A DNA stretch of 64,000 nucleotides, from the NCBI GenBank assembly GCA_022511205.1, contig JAFLRY010000002.1:1-64000 (forward strand), written 5' to 3'. Source of the stretch: Eubacterium sp. (GTDB lineage: Bacteria; Bacillota; Clostridia; Oscillospirales; Acutalibacteraceae). The translations under genes were made by a program, and so were the position numbers. Shown piece by piece: positions 40,087 through 50,003 of this stretch (positions are counted from its first letter, which is position 1; every line of letters begins with the position of its first letter). The notes beneath the pieces were generated by a model, which did not search any database, was not told the DNA's origin, and saw nothing but the letters and a program-made list of their open reading frames with translations.

Positions 40087-40114
40087 GTTAAGCCATTTAA
40101 CACGCACAACAAAG

Positions 40115-40145
40115 CAGGAAGGCCATGCGCCTTCCTGTTTTTTAT
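40115..40145 (+). terminator. Rho-independent terminator
   Basis: CAGGAAGG/CCTTCCTG + TTTTTTATT. Confidence 0.75.
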
Positions 40146-40177
40146 TCCCGACCTTTGCAATTTCCGCCGTTTCACGA

Positions 40178-40209
40178 AAAAACACCCCTCCGATACGGAG
40201 AGGTGTTTT
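40178..40209. terminator. Probable terminator downstream of pckG
   Basis: AAACACCCCTCCG/CGGAGAGGTGTTTT hairpin. Confidence 0.65.
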
Positions 40210-40216
40210 GATTTAA

Positions 40217-40270
40217 TTATTGGTTTTGCCAACAAGGTTCTGCCTTGCGCTTAGCAAGGCAGATTCTCAC
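40217..40270. repeat. Palindromic intergenic repeat, family P (copy 2), overlapping the pckG stop codon
   Basis: ATTATTGGTTTTGCCAACAAGGTTCTGCCTTGCGCTTAGCAAGGCAGATTCTCAC; stem TGCCTTGC/GCAAGGCA. Confidence 0.7.
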
Positions 40271-42042
40271 AGATTTGCTTTAACTGCTTCAAGCTCTGCT
40301 CTGAGCTCTTCGGGAAGCGTATCGCCGAACTTAGCGTAAAGCTCTTCAACGCCCTTGAATTCTTCCTCCCAAGCTTCCTTGTCTACGTCAAGGATCTTAG
40401 CAAGGTCCTCAGTGGTCATATCAAGGCCCTCAAGGTTGATATCCTCGGGATTGGGAAGATAGCCGATAGCAGTCTCCTGAGCGTCTACCTTGCCCTCGCA
40501 ACGGTCGATGATCCAGTCAAGAACACGCATATTGTCGCCAAAGCCGGGCCACAGGAAGTTGCCCTCATCGTCCTTACGGAACCAGTTAACGTTGAAGATC
40601 TTAGGAGCCTTATCGGGATCAAGCGTCTTACCGATCTCGATCCAGTGCTTCCAGTAATCGCCCATGTTGTATCCACAGAAGGGAAGCATTGCCATGGGAT
40701 CGCGGCGAACAACGCCTACTGCGCCGGTGGCGGCGGCGGTGGTCTCAGAGCCCATGATCGAACCTACGAATACGCCGTTGTTCCAGCTCTTTGACTGATA
40801 TACCAGAGGAGTGAGCTTCGCGCGGCGACCGCCGAATACGATAGCGGAGATCGGAACACCCTGAGGATTCTCAAACTCAGAGGAAATGCAGGGGCAGTTC
40901 ACTGCGGGAGCAGTAAATCTTGAGTTGGGATGAGCGCCCTTCTCGGTGGACTCAGCGCCGTTCCAGGGATTGCCCTTCCAGTCGATCGCGTTCGTGGGCG
41001 GATTCTTGTCAAGGCCTTCCCACCAAACGGTGTTGTTATCAAGATTATGGCAAACGTTTGTGAAGATCGTGCCGCTCATGGTTGACTTAAGCGCGTTGGG
41101 ATTTGATTTCATATTCGTGCCGGGAGCAACGCCGAAGAAACCGTTTTCGGGGTTGATCGCGTAAAGACGACCGTCAGGACCTTTTCTGATCCAGGAAATA
41201 TCGTCGCCAACGCACCAAACCTTGTAGCCCTTCTTGAGGTAGCCTTCCGGAGGAATGAGCATTGCAAGGTTGGTCTTACCGCAAGCGCTGGGGAATGCGG
41301 CACAGATGTATTTAACCTCTCCGTTGGGCTTTTCAAGGCCAAGGATAAGCATATGCTCAGCCTGCCACATCTCGTTTTTACCGAGATAGGAAGCTATACG
41401 AAGCGCAAAGCACTTTTTGCCGAGAAGAACATTTCCGCCGTAAGCAGAGTTAACGGAGATAATGGTGTTGTCCTCAGGGAACTGGCAGATCCATCTGTTT
41501 TCGGGATCAACGTTGCACTTGCAGTGCATACCGCGTACCCAATCGTTTGAATCGCCGAGAGAATCGAGAACGGCCTTGCCTATACGGGTCATGATGTTCA
41601 TATTGAGAACTACGTAGATAGAATCGGTGATCTCGATACCGATCTTAGAGAACGGTGAACCAACAGGGCCCATTGAATAAGGGATGATATACATGGTTCT
41701 GCCCTCGTAGGCGCCCGCCGCGATATCATAGAGCATTTTGTATGCCTTTTCGGGATCCATCCAGTGGTTGGTGGGGCCTGCATCCTTCTCGGTCTTGGAG
41801 CAGATAAGGGTTCTGTCCTCAACACGGGCAACGTCGTTTACCGCGGTTCTGTGAAGATAACAGTCGGGAAGAAGCTCCTCGTTGAGCTTTATAAGCTCGC
41901 CGGACTCAACAGCCTCTTTTTTAAGAGCAGCGATCTGCTCGGCAGAGCCATCGATCCATACGATCTCAGACGGCTTTAAAAGTTCAACCTTTTCATCAAG
42001 CCAATCAAGAAGAGATTTATTGTTTGTAAGTGTAGTTTCCAT
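40267..42042 (-). CDS. pckG: Phosphoenolpyruvate carboxykinase (GTP)
   Basis: AAFPSACGKTNLAML; GDDISWIRKGPDGRLYAINPENGFFGVAPGTN; FGGRRAKLTPLV. Confidence 0.97.
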   Translation of the reverse strand: METTLTNNKSLLDWLDEKVELLKPSEIVWIDGSAEQIAALKKEAVESGELIKLNEELLPDCYLHRTAVNDVARVEDRTLICSKTEKDAGPTNHWMDPEKAYKMLYDIAAGAYEGRTMYIIPYSMGPVGSPFSKIGIEITDSIYVVLNMNIMTRIGKAVLDSLGDSNDWVRGMHCKCNVDPENRWICQFPEDNTIISVNSAYGGNVLLGKKCFALRIASYLGKNEMWQAEHMLILGLEKPNGEVKYICAAFPSACGKTNLAMLIPPEGYLKKGYKVWCVGDDISWIRKGPDGRLYAINPENGFFGVAPGTNMKSNPNALKSTMSGTIFTNVCHNLDNNTVWWEGLDKNPPTNAIDWKGNPWNGAESTEKGAHPNSRFTAPAVNCPCISSEFENPQGVPISAIVFGGRRAKLTPLVYQSKSWNNGVFVGSIMGSETTAAATGAVGVVRRDPMAMLPFCGYNMGDYWKHWIEIGKTLDPDKAPKIFNVNWFRKDDEGNFLWPGFGDNMRVLDWIIDRCEGKVDAQETAIGYLPNPEDINLEGLDMTTEDLAKILDVDKEAWEEEFKGVEELYAKFGDTLPEELRAELEAVKANL

Positions 42043-42164
42043 ATTGTTTCTCCTTTATATAGAATACTTTATTGATAAAAATATGTGTTATTTTGCCGCA
42101 ATTTTCATCACCATTATTATAACAGTTTTACGGCAAGTTTCAATAGGCAGAATGTATAATTTAA

Positions 42165-43220
42165 CTAAAAATTCACAATATCAATAGGCATAGTTGCATA
42201 AGCGTTTAAATCCGCTTTCGCCTTTACTCCGGCGATAAATTCATAGTAGCCCTGCGAGGCCACCATGGCCGCGTTATCACCGCAATATTTCAGCTCGGGA
42301 AGATACAGCTCCCAGCCGCGTTTTTTACACAGCTTTTGGCTTTTCGCTCTCAAAAGAGAGTTTGCGGAAACACCCCCTGCCAGCACGATTTTTTTTATGC
42401 AACGAGGTTCTGCCTCGCGCAGATGAGGCAGGTTCTCATATCCGAAATCCTTCGCCGCCTTTTCAAGATTGGCTATCAGAATATCCACAACGCTTTTCTG
42501 GAAAGAAGCCGCAAGGTCGGGAATGCTTATTGCTTCCCCCTTTTGCTCCGCGTGATGAACGACGTTGATAACGGAGGTTTTCAGCCCGCTGAAGGAAAAA
42601 TCGTAGGGCGCGCCTTCTATTCTCGGGCGCGGGAACGTAAAGGCATTGGGATCGCCCTCGCCGCTGATTTTATCAATGCTGATGCCGCCGGGATATGGCA
42701 GACCCATTATGCGCCCCGCCTTATCCAGCGCTTCGCCTGCCGCGTCGTCACGCGTTTTGCCGATTATTTTGTAATCGGTGTAGCTATTCACCGCCACGAT
42801 ATGGGAGTGACCGCCGCTGACGATCAGACACAAAAACGGCGGCTCTAAATCGGAAGTGAGATAATTTGAAGCAATATGGGCGCGGATATGATGAACGGGT
42901 ACTATGGGCTTATTCGCCGCCACCGCAAGACCCTTCGCGAAATTAACGCCCACCAAAAGCGAGCCTATAAGCCCGGGCGCAAAGGTTACGGCGATCGCGT
43001 CTATATCCTCAAGCGCGCAATCAGCCTGCTCCAACGCCTCTTTTACCACTGCGCTGATGCTCTCCGCGTGGCGGCGTGAAGCGATTTCCGGCACTACGCC
43101 GCCGTATAGCTTATGCTCATCAAGAGAAGTGGCAATAATATTTGATTTTACGATCCTTCCGTCCTCAACCACTGACGCGGCGGTCTCGTCACAGGAGGAT
43201 TCAATTCCCAGAATTTTCAT
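42165..43220 (-). CDS. tsaD: tRNA threonylcarbamoyladenosine biosynthesis protein TsaD (with ~14-aa insertion)
   Basis: ILGIESSCDETAASVVEDG; VHHIRAHIASN; SGGHSHIV; IVLAGGVSANSLLR; insertion ENLPHLREAEPRCI before KKIVLAGG. Confidence 0.97.
   Translation of the reverse strand: MKILGIESSCDETAASVVEDGRIVKSNIIATSLDEHKLYGGVVPEIASRRHAESISAVVKEALEQADCALEDIDAIAVTFAPGLIGSLLVGVNFAKGLAVAANKPIVPVHHIRAHIASNYLTSDLEPPFLCLIVSGGHSHIVAVNSYTDYKIIGKTRDDAAGEALDKAGRIMGLPYPGGISIDKISGEGDPNAFTFPRPRIEGAPYDFSFSGLKTSVINVVHHAEQKGEAISIPDLAASFQKSVVDILIANLEKAAKDFGYENLPHLREAEPRCIKKIVLAGGVSANSLLRAKSQKLCKKRGWELYLPELKYCGDNAAMVASQGYYEFIAGVKAKADLNAYATMPIDIVNF
42398..42439 (-). repeat. Palindromic repeat, family P (copy 3), inside the tsaD coding sequence
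   Basis: Minus strand ATGAGAACCTGCCTCATCTGCGCGAGGCAGAACCTCGTTGCAT aligns with TGAGAATCTGCCTTGCTAAGCGCAAGGCAGAACCTTGTTGGCA at 40226-40269. Confidence 0.75.
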
Positions 43221-44610
43221 ATAAGTCCTCTGTTGTTCTGATTTCTTTTATTTCTTTATTGTACTTTTCTGCTATTTCCTCAAGCTTTTGTTGTGTCAGT
43301 CCATCAGGAGTAAGCTCCCCCAACTCATAGCTTTTATCACCACTGAAAATAATGTAGGCATTCTCATAAGGAATAAACTCGCCACTGTTGTAGTACCCCT
43401 GAAGCTTACCGATCTCAATCTCCTCATATGGTATACTGCAAAATCTTAATGAATCATCAATAAATTTTACACTCGTATCGTAATATCCGATATCGGAAAC
43501 GGAAAGCAGAATAGATAATGCAAACATTACAAAAAAGAATACGACGACAAACGCCCCCATTGCTTTTTTTACCTTTTTACTGCTATCTCCGTTATATTCC
43601 TTATCGAATTTCGCATCGGCTCTGTTTTTATGCTCCTGCGGAACAAAAAGTATCACCAGTTTTCTACCCACAATCGGAATAAGCATAATCATAAGAAAAA
43701 TTGCGCCCAATAAAGAGACACCTATTCCGCTTATCGGAAGAGTGACCGTAATTCCGAAAATCTCCAGATACGATCCAAACGTTGTAGCCCCATTGAAAAT
43801 CACTGCGTGCAAGCCTAAAGACAGCAAGAAAGATAACACCACGCTCACCGCAAATAACAAAACGTATACCTTTATCTTCGTTTTTTTATAAAGCTTTTCA
43901 AAATCTGTTATATCAGTAAATGTTTTTCTTTCGAATTTGTTTCCGCCCTCAAGATATTCCAGTAATCGTTTTTCATATATAGTATCCAGCTTGCCCTTAG
44001 CATTTTTCTTTTGAAGCTTCTTCAGCGTTTTTGAAGTTATCTGCCCATCTGAAACAGAATAAAACGGGTGAGTGAAAGGCAACAGAATGATGTCGTCAAG
44101 CTCTTCATCTTCTTTCCAGTCATCACCGCCCAATGCAGTGTTCATATCGGTTTCATAATTTTTTTCAAGAGTTGAAATATACTCTTCGGTCTGAGCCTTC
44201 TCGAGATACTCGAAATATTTTTCGGTGGCACTTAAAATATCATCAAGCGCTTTTTTTACGTCATCATTAGATATTAGCGTATCATAATAATACAAATTGA
44301 AATCGGTTATATTAAAAAGATTAAAAATATCATAAAAAGTATAGGCGTAATCCGTTTTTTCAAAGGAAAAGTCAACATCAATCAAATGTTGCCTCATCCA
44401 CATAAAGGGATAATAAGTTATCCTCTGCTCAAACGCGCCGTAATCTATGCTCGCAATAAAGCGCAAAGCGTTATCGTCTGTTTCCTCTTTGAATTCGATA
44501 TTTCTAACAAGATTGCTTTTTGCTGAGTATTTATTTAAATAATCCTTTATACATTCGATAATCCTGATCTCATCTTCGGTCTTTTTTCTGATCTTTTCTT
44601 TTTTAGCCAT
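43201..44610 (-). CDS. Hypothetical membrane protein
   Basis: Long ORF, about four TM segments (VYVLLFAVSVVLSFLLSLGLHAVIF, ISGIGVSLLGAIFLMIMLIPIV, AMGAFVVVFFFVMFALSILLSV); lies between rimI and tsaD. Confidence 0.7.
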   Translation of the reverse strand: MAKKEKIRKKTEDEIRIIECIKDYLNKYSAKSNLVRNIEFKEETDDNALRFIASIDYGAFEQRITYYPFMWMRQHLIDVDFSFEKTDYAYTFYDIFNLFNITDFNLYYYDTLISNDDVKKALDDILSATEKYFEYLEKAQTEEYISTLEKNYETDMNTALGGDDWKEDEELDDIILLPFTHPFYSVSDGQITSKTLKKLQKKNAKGKLDTIYEKRLLEYLEGGNKFERKTFTDITDFEKLYKKTKIKVYVLLFAVSVVLSFLLSLGLHAVIFNGATTFGSYLEIFGITVTLPISGIGVSLLGAIFLMIMLIPIVGRKLVILFVPQEHKNRADAKFDKEYNGDSSKKVKKAMGAFVVVFFFVMFALSILLSVSDIGYYDTSVKFIDDSLRFCSIPYEEIEIGKLQGYYNSGEFIPYENAYIIFSGDKSYELGELTPDGLTQQKLEEIAEKYNKEIKEIRTTEDLYENSGN

Positions 44611-44611
44611 T

Positions 44612-45037
44612 TTAATTCCTCCTTTTCATCAGTATTGCGTTTTCGGTTGGATCGCTGTAATAATTTTTGCGTATCCCCACCTGCTCAAAGCCGAGAGATT
44701 TATATAGGCTGATCGCCGCGGCGTTGCTCTCTCTAACGTCAAGAAAAACGCATTCCGCCTTATTATCCTCAAAGCTTTTTAAAAGAAGCTGAGTGGCGAT
44801 GCCCTGCCGTCTGTATTCGTCAATTACGGCAACGCGGGCGATATCCGCCTCCCCGCAAACGCAGTAAACGGCGGCGTAGCCTGCTGCTTTCTCGCCGTCC
44901 AGTGCCACATAAAGATGTGCGCAGGCTTTTTTTAGCTCCGCCTCCAGCGCCGCTTCATCCCACGGAGAGGAAAAGCATGCTCTTTCGATCTCGGCAACGT
45001 CTTTCATATATTCAGTTGAAAATTTCTTTATTTCCAT
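44612..45037 (-). CDS. rimI: Ribosomal protein S18 alanine N-acetyltransferase
   Basis: GNAT motif VIDEYRRQGIATQLL; LDVRESNAAAISLYKSLGFEQVGIRKNYY; next to tsaD. Confidence 0.93.
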   Translation of the reverse strand: MEIKKFSTEYMKDVAEIERACFSSPWDEAALEAELKKACAHLYVALDGEKAAGYAAVYCVCGEADIARVAVIDEYRRQGIATQLLLKSFEDNKAECVFLDVRESNAAAISLYKSLGFEQVGIRKNYYSDPTENAILMKRRN

Positions 45038-45041
45038 AGTT

Positions 45042-47636
45042 TTAATGTGCGTCGTACCAGGTTTTTCCGATATTTCCGTCCGCAATAAGGCGCACCTTCA
45101 TATCGCAGGCGTTTTCCATTTCCTCAGTAACTATTCCAAGGGCTTTCTGTGCCTCCGCTTCCGGCGCTTCAACGATCAGTTCGTCGTGCACCTGAAGTAT
45201 AAGACGGGATTTCATATTTTCCTTTTCAAGTCTTTCGGCAACCTTTACCATCGCGATTTTAATGATATCGGCGGCGGTACCCTGAATGGGCATATTTCTC
45301 GCAACGCGCTCGCCGAAGGCGCGGAGATTAAAGTTGCTTGAGGCAAGCTCCGGCAGATATCGGCGGCGCTTGAAGAGCGTTTCCGAATAACCGTTTTTCT
45401 TAGCCGTTTCGATCATTCTGTTCATATACGCCGCAACGCCGCTGAAATGATTCAGGTAGCCGTCTATATACGCTTTCGCTTCCCTGTTTGAAACGCCGAT
45501 ATCCTTTGCGAGACTGAAAGCACCGATACCGTAAACGATACCGAAATTGACCGCCTTTGCCCTTGAACGAAGCTCGGGGGTTATCATTTCCGCAGGCAGA
45601 CCGAACACCTGCGCCGCCGTGGTGCGGTGGATATCCTCGCCGTTGTTGAAGGCGCTTATCATATTTTCATCATCCGCCAACGCGGCAAGAACACGAAGCT
45701 CGATTTGGCTGTAGTCCGCGTCTATCAGCACATTGCCTTCGCCGGCACGGAAAAACTTTCTCATCTCCTTGCCCAGTGGGGTGCGGATCGGGATATTCTG
45801 CAAATTCGGCTCAAGGGAGGATATTCTGCCCGTGCGGGTTTCCACCTGATTAAAGGAGGTGTGAATCCTGCCGTCCGGCGCGATAACCTTCAAAAGCCCA
45901 TCGCAATAGGTTGATTTCAGCTTTGAATAGCTTCTGAATTCAAGGATCATCGCCACGATCGGATACAGCGGCGCCAGCTCCTCCAGCACCTCGGCGTTGG
46001 TGGAATATCCGCTTTTCGTTTTCTTTTTGGAGGGAATACCCATTTCCTCAAACAAAACTACTCCAAGCTGCTTCGGAGAATTTATATTGAATTCGTGACC
46101 CGCTTCTTTGTAGATAGATGCGGTCAGCTCCTTGATCCTCGCAGAAAGCATTTTACCGAATTCTTCAATGCCCTGCCTATCCACCTCAAAACCCGCGATC
46201 TCCATTTTGCCGAGAACAGCGGAGAGGGGCAGCTCGATATCCGTTAAAAGCTTTGTTTGCTGAGCCTCGTCAAGCAGTTTATCCGTTTTTTCAAAAATAG
46301 GCTTCAAAACCGCCGCGTAGGAGACCGCCTGCTCCGCAACGCCCATTTCGTTTTCATATTTGGGCACAGCAACGCCGTATTCAAGGCAGAGGTGGTCTAT
46401 AGCGTAATTCGTGTCAGACGGACGGAGCAGATAGGCGGAAAGCATTAAATCGCCCGCCACGGCTTCACATTTTATACCGAGCCTCGCGGCAAGGCGGTGA
46501 AGCTCCTTGGTGTTATAGGAATATTTCTTAACTCCGCTTGCAAAAAACTCAGTTATAAAGGCGTTGAATTCCTCGCAATCGGAGGGCATAACCGCTATGT
46601 CATCGCCGAGAGCAAAATACAAATCGGTAATATAGCCGTCCGTGACCGCCGGATAAAAATACGCGCTTTCATTACCTATTTTGCTCAGCAGCTCTTTCGC
46701 GTTGGCGCAAATAGTTTTCGTTATTTTTCTGGGCTTTTCCTCGACTTTTTTGGCGACCGCCTCATTCCTGTCGAGTGAAAACTTATCAATAAGGCTGAAA
46801 AGCTCCAGCCTTGCGAATTCCGCCGCGGCGCGGGATTTATCTCCCGCACCGATCGTGTAGGAAACTATATCAGTATCTATCGGCGCGTTGGTGCGGATCG
46901 TGCCAAGGTCAAGGGAGAGGTACGCCTTTTCCTTATCGTTTTTCAGCTTTTCACGCACGCCCTTTTTAATATCTATATCATCGATGTTTTCGTAGATATG
47001 ATCGAGCGTTCCAAAACGCTGAATAAGATCAAGCGCCGTTTTAGCGCCTACTCCCGCAACGCCGGGGATATTATCACTGGAATCTCCCTGAAGCGCCTTT
47101 ACCTGAATAAGCGCCGCCGGAGTGATCCCATACTCCTCCATAATTGCGTTTTCATCGTAAATATCAGTTGTCGCCTGACCCATTTTCGTTCTTGCCAGAA
47201 GCACCTTAACGCCGCCGTGGGCAAGCTGGAGCGAATCCCTGTCCCCAGTGGCGATAAAGCATTGAGCCCCATTATTGCGGCAGACCTCGGCAAGCGTGCC
47301 GAGAATATCGTCTGCCTCCCAGCCTTCGCACTCAACAACCTTGTAGCCAAGGGCTTTGAGAAGCTCCTTGAGCACGGGCATCTGTTGGCGAAGCTCATCT
47401 GGCATACCGTGCCTGCCCGCCTTATACGCGTTGTACATTTTATGGCGGAAGGTGGGCGCGTGAACGTCAAAGGCAACCGCCACCGCATCGGGATTGCAGT
47501 TTTCTTTAAGCTTTAAAAGAATATTTAAAAAGCCGTAAATGGCATTGGTGTAGTCTCCGTTTCTCGTTGTGAGAAGCTTGATCCCATAAAAAGCGCGGTT
47601 TACTATGCTGTTGCCGTCAATAACAAGTAATCTCAT
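45042..47636 (-). CDS. polA: DNA polymerase I
   Basis: LLVIDGNSIVNRAFYGIK; ADYSQIELRVLA; RSRAKAVNFGIVYGIGAFSLA; LQVHDELIVEAPE. Confidence 0.98.
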   Translation of the reverse strand: MRLLVIDGNSIVNRAFYGIKLLTTRNGDYTNAIYGFLNILLKLKENCNPDAVAVAFDVHAPTFRHKMYNAYKAGRHGMPDELRQQMPVLKELLKALGYKVVECEGWEADDILGTLAEVCRNNGAQCFIATGDRDSLQLAHGGVKVLLARTKMGQATTDIYDENAIMEEYGITPAALIQVKALQGDSSDNIPGVAGVGAKTALDLIQRFGTLDHIYENIDDIDIKKGVREKLKNDKEKAYLSLDLGTIRTNAPIDTDIVSYTIGAGDKSRAAAEFARLELFSLIDKFSLDRNEAVAKKVEEKPRKITKTICANAKELLSKIGNESAYFYPAVTDGYITDLYFALGDDIAVMPSDCEEFNAFITEFFASGVKKYSYNTKELHRLAARLGIKCEAVAGDLMLSAYLLRPSDTNYAIDHLCLEYGVAVPKYENEMGVAEQAVSYAAVLKPIFEKTDKLLDEAQQTKLLTDIELPLSAVLGKMEIAGFEVDRQGIEEFGKMLSARIKELTASIYKEAGHEFNINSPKQLGVVLFEEMGIPSKKKTKSGYSTNAEVLEELAPLYPIVAMILEFRSYSKLKSTYCDGLLKVIAPDGRIHTSFNQVETRTGRISSLEPNLQNIPIRTPLGKEMRKFFRAGEGNVLIDADYSQIELRVLAALADDENMISAFNNGEDIHRTTAAQVFGLPAEMITPELRSRAKAVNFGIVYGIGAFSLAKDIGVSNREAKAYIDGYLNHFSGVAAYMNRMIETAKKNGYSETLFKRRRYLPELASSNFNLRAFGERVARNMPIQGTAADIIKIAMVKVAERLEKENMKSRLILQVHDELIVEAPEAEAQKALGIVTEEMENACDMKVRLIADGNIGKTWYDAH

Positions 47637-47702
47637 TCTGTTACCTCTGAAAAGCGTTTTTATTATTGTATCATAAATCAATGAAAAATTAAATATAAAA
47701 AT

Positions 47703-47731
47703 AGCACTCATTAAAAAACGAGTGCTTTTTT
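47703..47731. terminator. Terminator downstream of the M20 gene
   Basis: AGCACTC/GAGTGCT with T runs. Confidence 0.65.
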
Positions 47732-47747
47732 CTATGCTATGCGTTTA

Positions 47748-49202
47748 TCATAAAGCGATAGGCGTTGCGCCATCTTCGATAGGGCAAACGTAACCCGAGG
47801 CGGACTTTTCCGAAAATTCTGCTTTAGCCTCCGCCAGCAGTGAGGGATCGGTTAAAAGATCAACGGCAGTAGAAGCCAAAACCTTGGCGGCCGTCATCAT
47901 TCCCTTGTGTGCCATATCCGTTTTGCCGCAGGCCACTATTTGCCAGGAATGGCCCGGCACGTCTGCGGGCCAAGTTGCGGTGGTGATCTGAGCTGTTGGC
48001 GTAAGCCAGCTGACGTCGCCCACATCGGTGCTTCCCGGTGTGAAAACGTCGCCGGAAAAAAGAGGCATAAGAAAATCATTGATGGGCTTTTCCATATTTT
48101 TCGAAAGAGCCTTTACCTGTTTTGCTATTTCGGGGTTGTACTTGGCCCCTGTTCCCGGCGGCATATTGCTTAGCGGATAGGTGGCCCTCAGCGCCTTTGC
48201 ATAGGCAAGCTCTTTCTCATCATAGGCGGGCAGTGGTGTTTGCTCAAAGTTTTTATATAACGCTTTCTCCAAAGTGAAATTAGGCAGCGTCTCCGCCGTT
48301 CCGTCAATAAACACCCTCTCAAAGCTTGTGCCGGTCATCAGCGCCGCGCCCTTGGCAATATCGTCCACACGGGCTTGCAGCTCAACAGAATCCGCCACGC
48401 GGTTTGCACGCACCATATAAAGCACGGACGCCTTTGATTGCACCACGTTGGGCGAAACGCCGCCTGTGTCCGTGATCGCGTAGTGGATACGGCAATCGCT
48501 TGTCATATGCTCCCGCAGAAACTGCACGCCTACGTTCATCAGCTCCACCGCATCTAATGCGCTTCGGCCGTTGTAGGGATCTCCCGCCGCGTGAGCCGCC
48601 ACGCCGGAAAACTTATACAGCACCTGGATGCAGGAATTATTTGTACCTGTAACCACCTCGTTCACATCGCCGGGATGCCAAGTTAACGCAACGTCCAGCT
48701 TTTTCCATAGACCGTCTCGTGCCATAAACGCCTTGCCGCTTCCGCCCTCCTCGCCGGGGCAGCCAAAAAATATTACAGTGCCGGGTGCGCCGCTTTGCTC
48801 CAAATACCGCTTCACCGCCGCAGCCGCCGCTAAGGCACCCGCGCCAAGCAGGTTATGTCCGCAGCCGTGACCGCAGCCGCCGGGAATAATGGGCATTTCC
48901 TTTTTCTCCCCTGCCTGTTGGCTTAAGCCCGATAGGGCGTCGTACTCGCCTAAAATACCGATTATAGGCTTTCCGCTGCCAAAAACACCGCAAAATGCAG
49001 TGTCTATCCCGCAGAGCTTTTCGGTTACTTCAAAGCCTAATTTTTTCAAGGCGTCTATATAGATAGCAGTAGCCTTATGCTCTTTTAGCGACAGCTCGGG
49101 ATTTGCCCAAATCGTATCCGCTAACTCGCAAAATTTCTTGGCGTTATCATCTAAATAATCGGCAAGATTTTTCTTTGATTCTGTTATATCCATTTTATTC
49201 AA
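47748..49202 (-). CDS. M20 family amidohydrolase, AbgB-like
   Basis: GILGEYDAL, GHGCGHNLLGAGA, GCPGEEGGSGK, DVGDVSWLTPT motifs. Confidence 0.88.
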   Translation of the reverse strand: MNKMDITESKKNLADYLDDNAKKFCELADTIWANPELSLKEHKATAIYIDALKKLGFEVTEKLCGIDTAFCGVFGSGKPIIGILGEYDALSGLSQQAGEKKEMPIIPGGCGHGCGHNLLGAGALAAAAAVKRYLEQSGAPGTVIFFGCPGEEGGSGKAFMARDGLWKKLDVALTWHPGDVNEVVTGTNNSCIQVLYKFSGVAAHAAGDPYNGRSALDAVELMNVGVQFLREHMTSDCRIHYAITDTGGVSPNVVQSKASVLYMVRANRVADSVELQARVDDIAKGAALMTGTSFERVFIDGTAETLPNFTLEKALYKNFEQTPLPAYDEKELAYAKALRATYPLSNMPPGTGAKYNPEIAKQVKALSKNMEKPINDFLMPLFSGDVFTPGSTDVGDVSWLTPTAQITTATWPADVPGHSWQIVACGKTDMAHKGMMTAAKVLASTAVDLLTDPSLLAEAKAEFSEKSASGYVCPIEDGATPIAL

Positions 49203-49262
49203 CTCGCTTAACCCTAATTCAGGCCGCCTTTCGGCGACCTGAGCTTTTCCGATAAATAGCTT

Positions 49263-50003
49263 TTAATATAAAACCTTACTGAGGAATTCCTTCGTTCTAT
49301 CGTTTTGCGGATTTAGGAAAAGCTCGTCTGGCTTTCCGCTTTCGGCAATTATGCCCGAATCCATAAACAGCACCCTATTGGAAACCTCGCGGGCGAAGCC
49401 CATCTCGTGGGTAACGATCACTGAGGTCATGCCTGTTTTTACCAAGCCCTTGATTACCTCAAGCACCTCGCCAACCATCTCAGGATCCAATGCGGAAGTA
49501 GGCTCGTCAAAGAGCATAACGTCAGGCTCCATTGCAAGGGCTCTCACGATCGCAAGCCTCTGCTTCTGACCGCCGGAAAGACGGCCGGGATGCTCTTGCG
49601 CTTTATCCGCCAGCCCCACACGATTCAGGAGATCCATTGCCATTTCGTCGGCCTCCTGCTTGGTCTTTTTATTCAGCAGCACGGGGGCAAGGGTGATATT
49701 CTCCTGCACGGAGAGGTGCGGAAATACGTTAAAGTGCTGAAACACCATTCCCATCTTCTGCCTGTGAACGTTGATATCGACCTTCGCGTTGGTTATCTCC
49801 ACGCCTTCGAAGAAAATTTTGCCCTCTTCCGGCTTCTCCAGCAGATTCAGGCAACGCAAAAACGTAGACTTGCCGCCGCCGGAGGGGCCGATAATGGAAA
49901 CGACCTCGCCTTTTTTAATATGCTCATTCACGCCCCGAAGCACGTGAAGCGGCTCGCGGCCCTTGATTTGAAAGCTTTTATGCAGATTTTCAGCCTTAAT
50001 CAT
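49263..50003 (-). CDS. Polar amino acid ABC transporter ATP-binding protein (GlnQ-type)
   Basis: [52 protein letters not shown]. Confidence 0.95.
   Translation of the reverse strand: MIKAENLHKSFQIKGREPLHVLRGVNEHIKKGEVVSIIGPSGGGKSTFLRCLNLLEKPEEGKIFFEGVEITNAKVDINVHRQKMGMVFQHFNVFPHLSVQENITLAPVLLNKKTKQEADEMAMDLLNRVGLADKAQEHPGRLSGGQKQRLAIVRALAMEPDVMLFDEPTSALDPEMVGEVLEVIKGLVKTGMTSVIVTHEMGFAREVSNRVLFMDSGIIAESGKPDELFLNPQNDRTKEFLSKVLY

Noticed and set aside
40041-40235. 64-aa minus-strand ORF between the FnIII protein and pckG
   Set aside because: Runs through two terminators and starts within a repeat; not coding-like.
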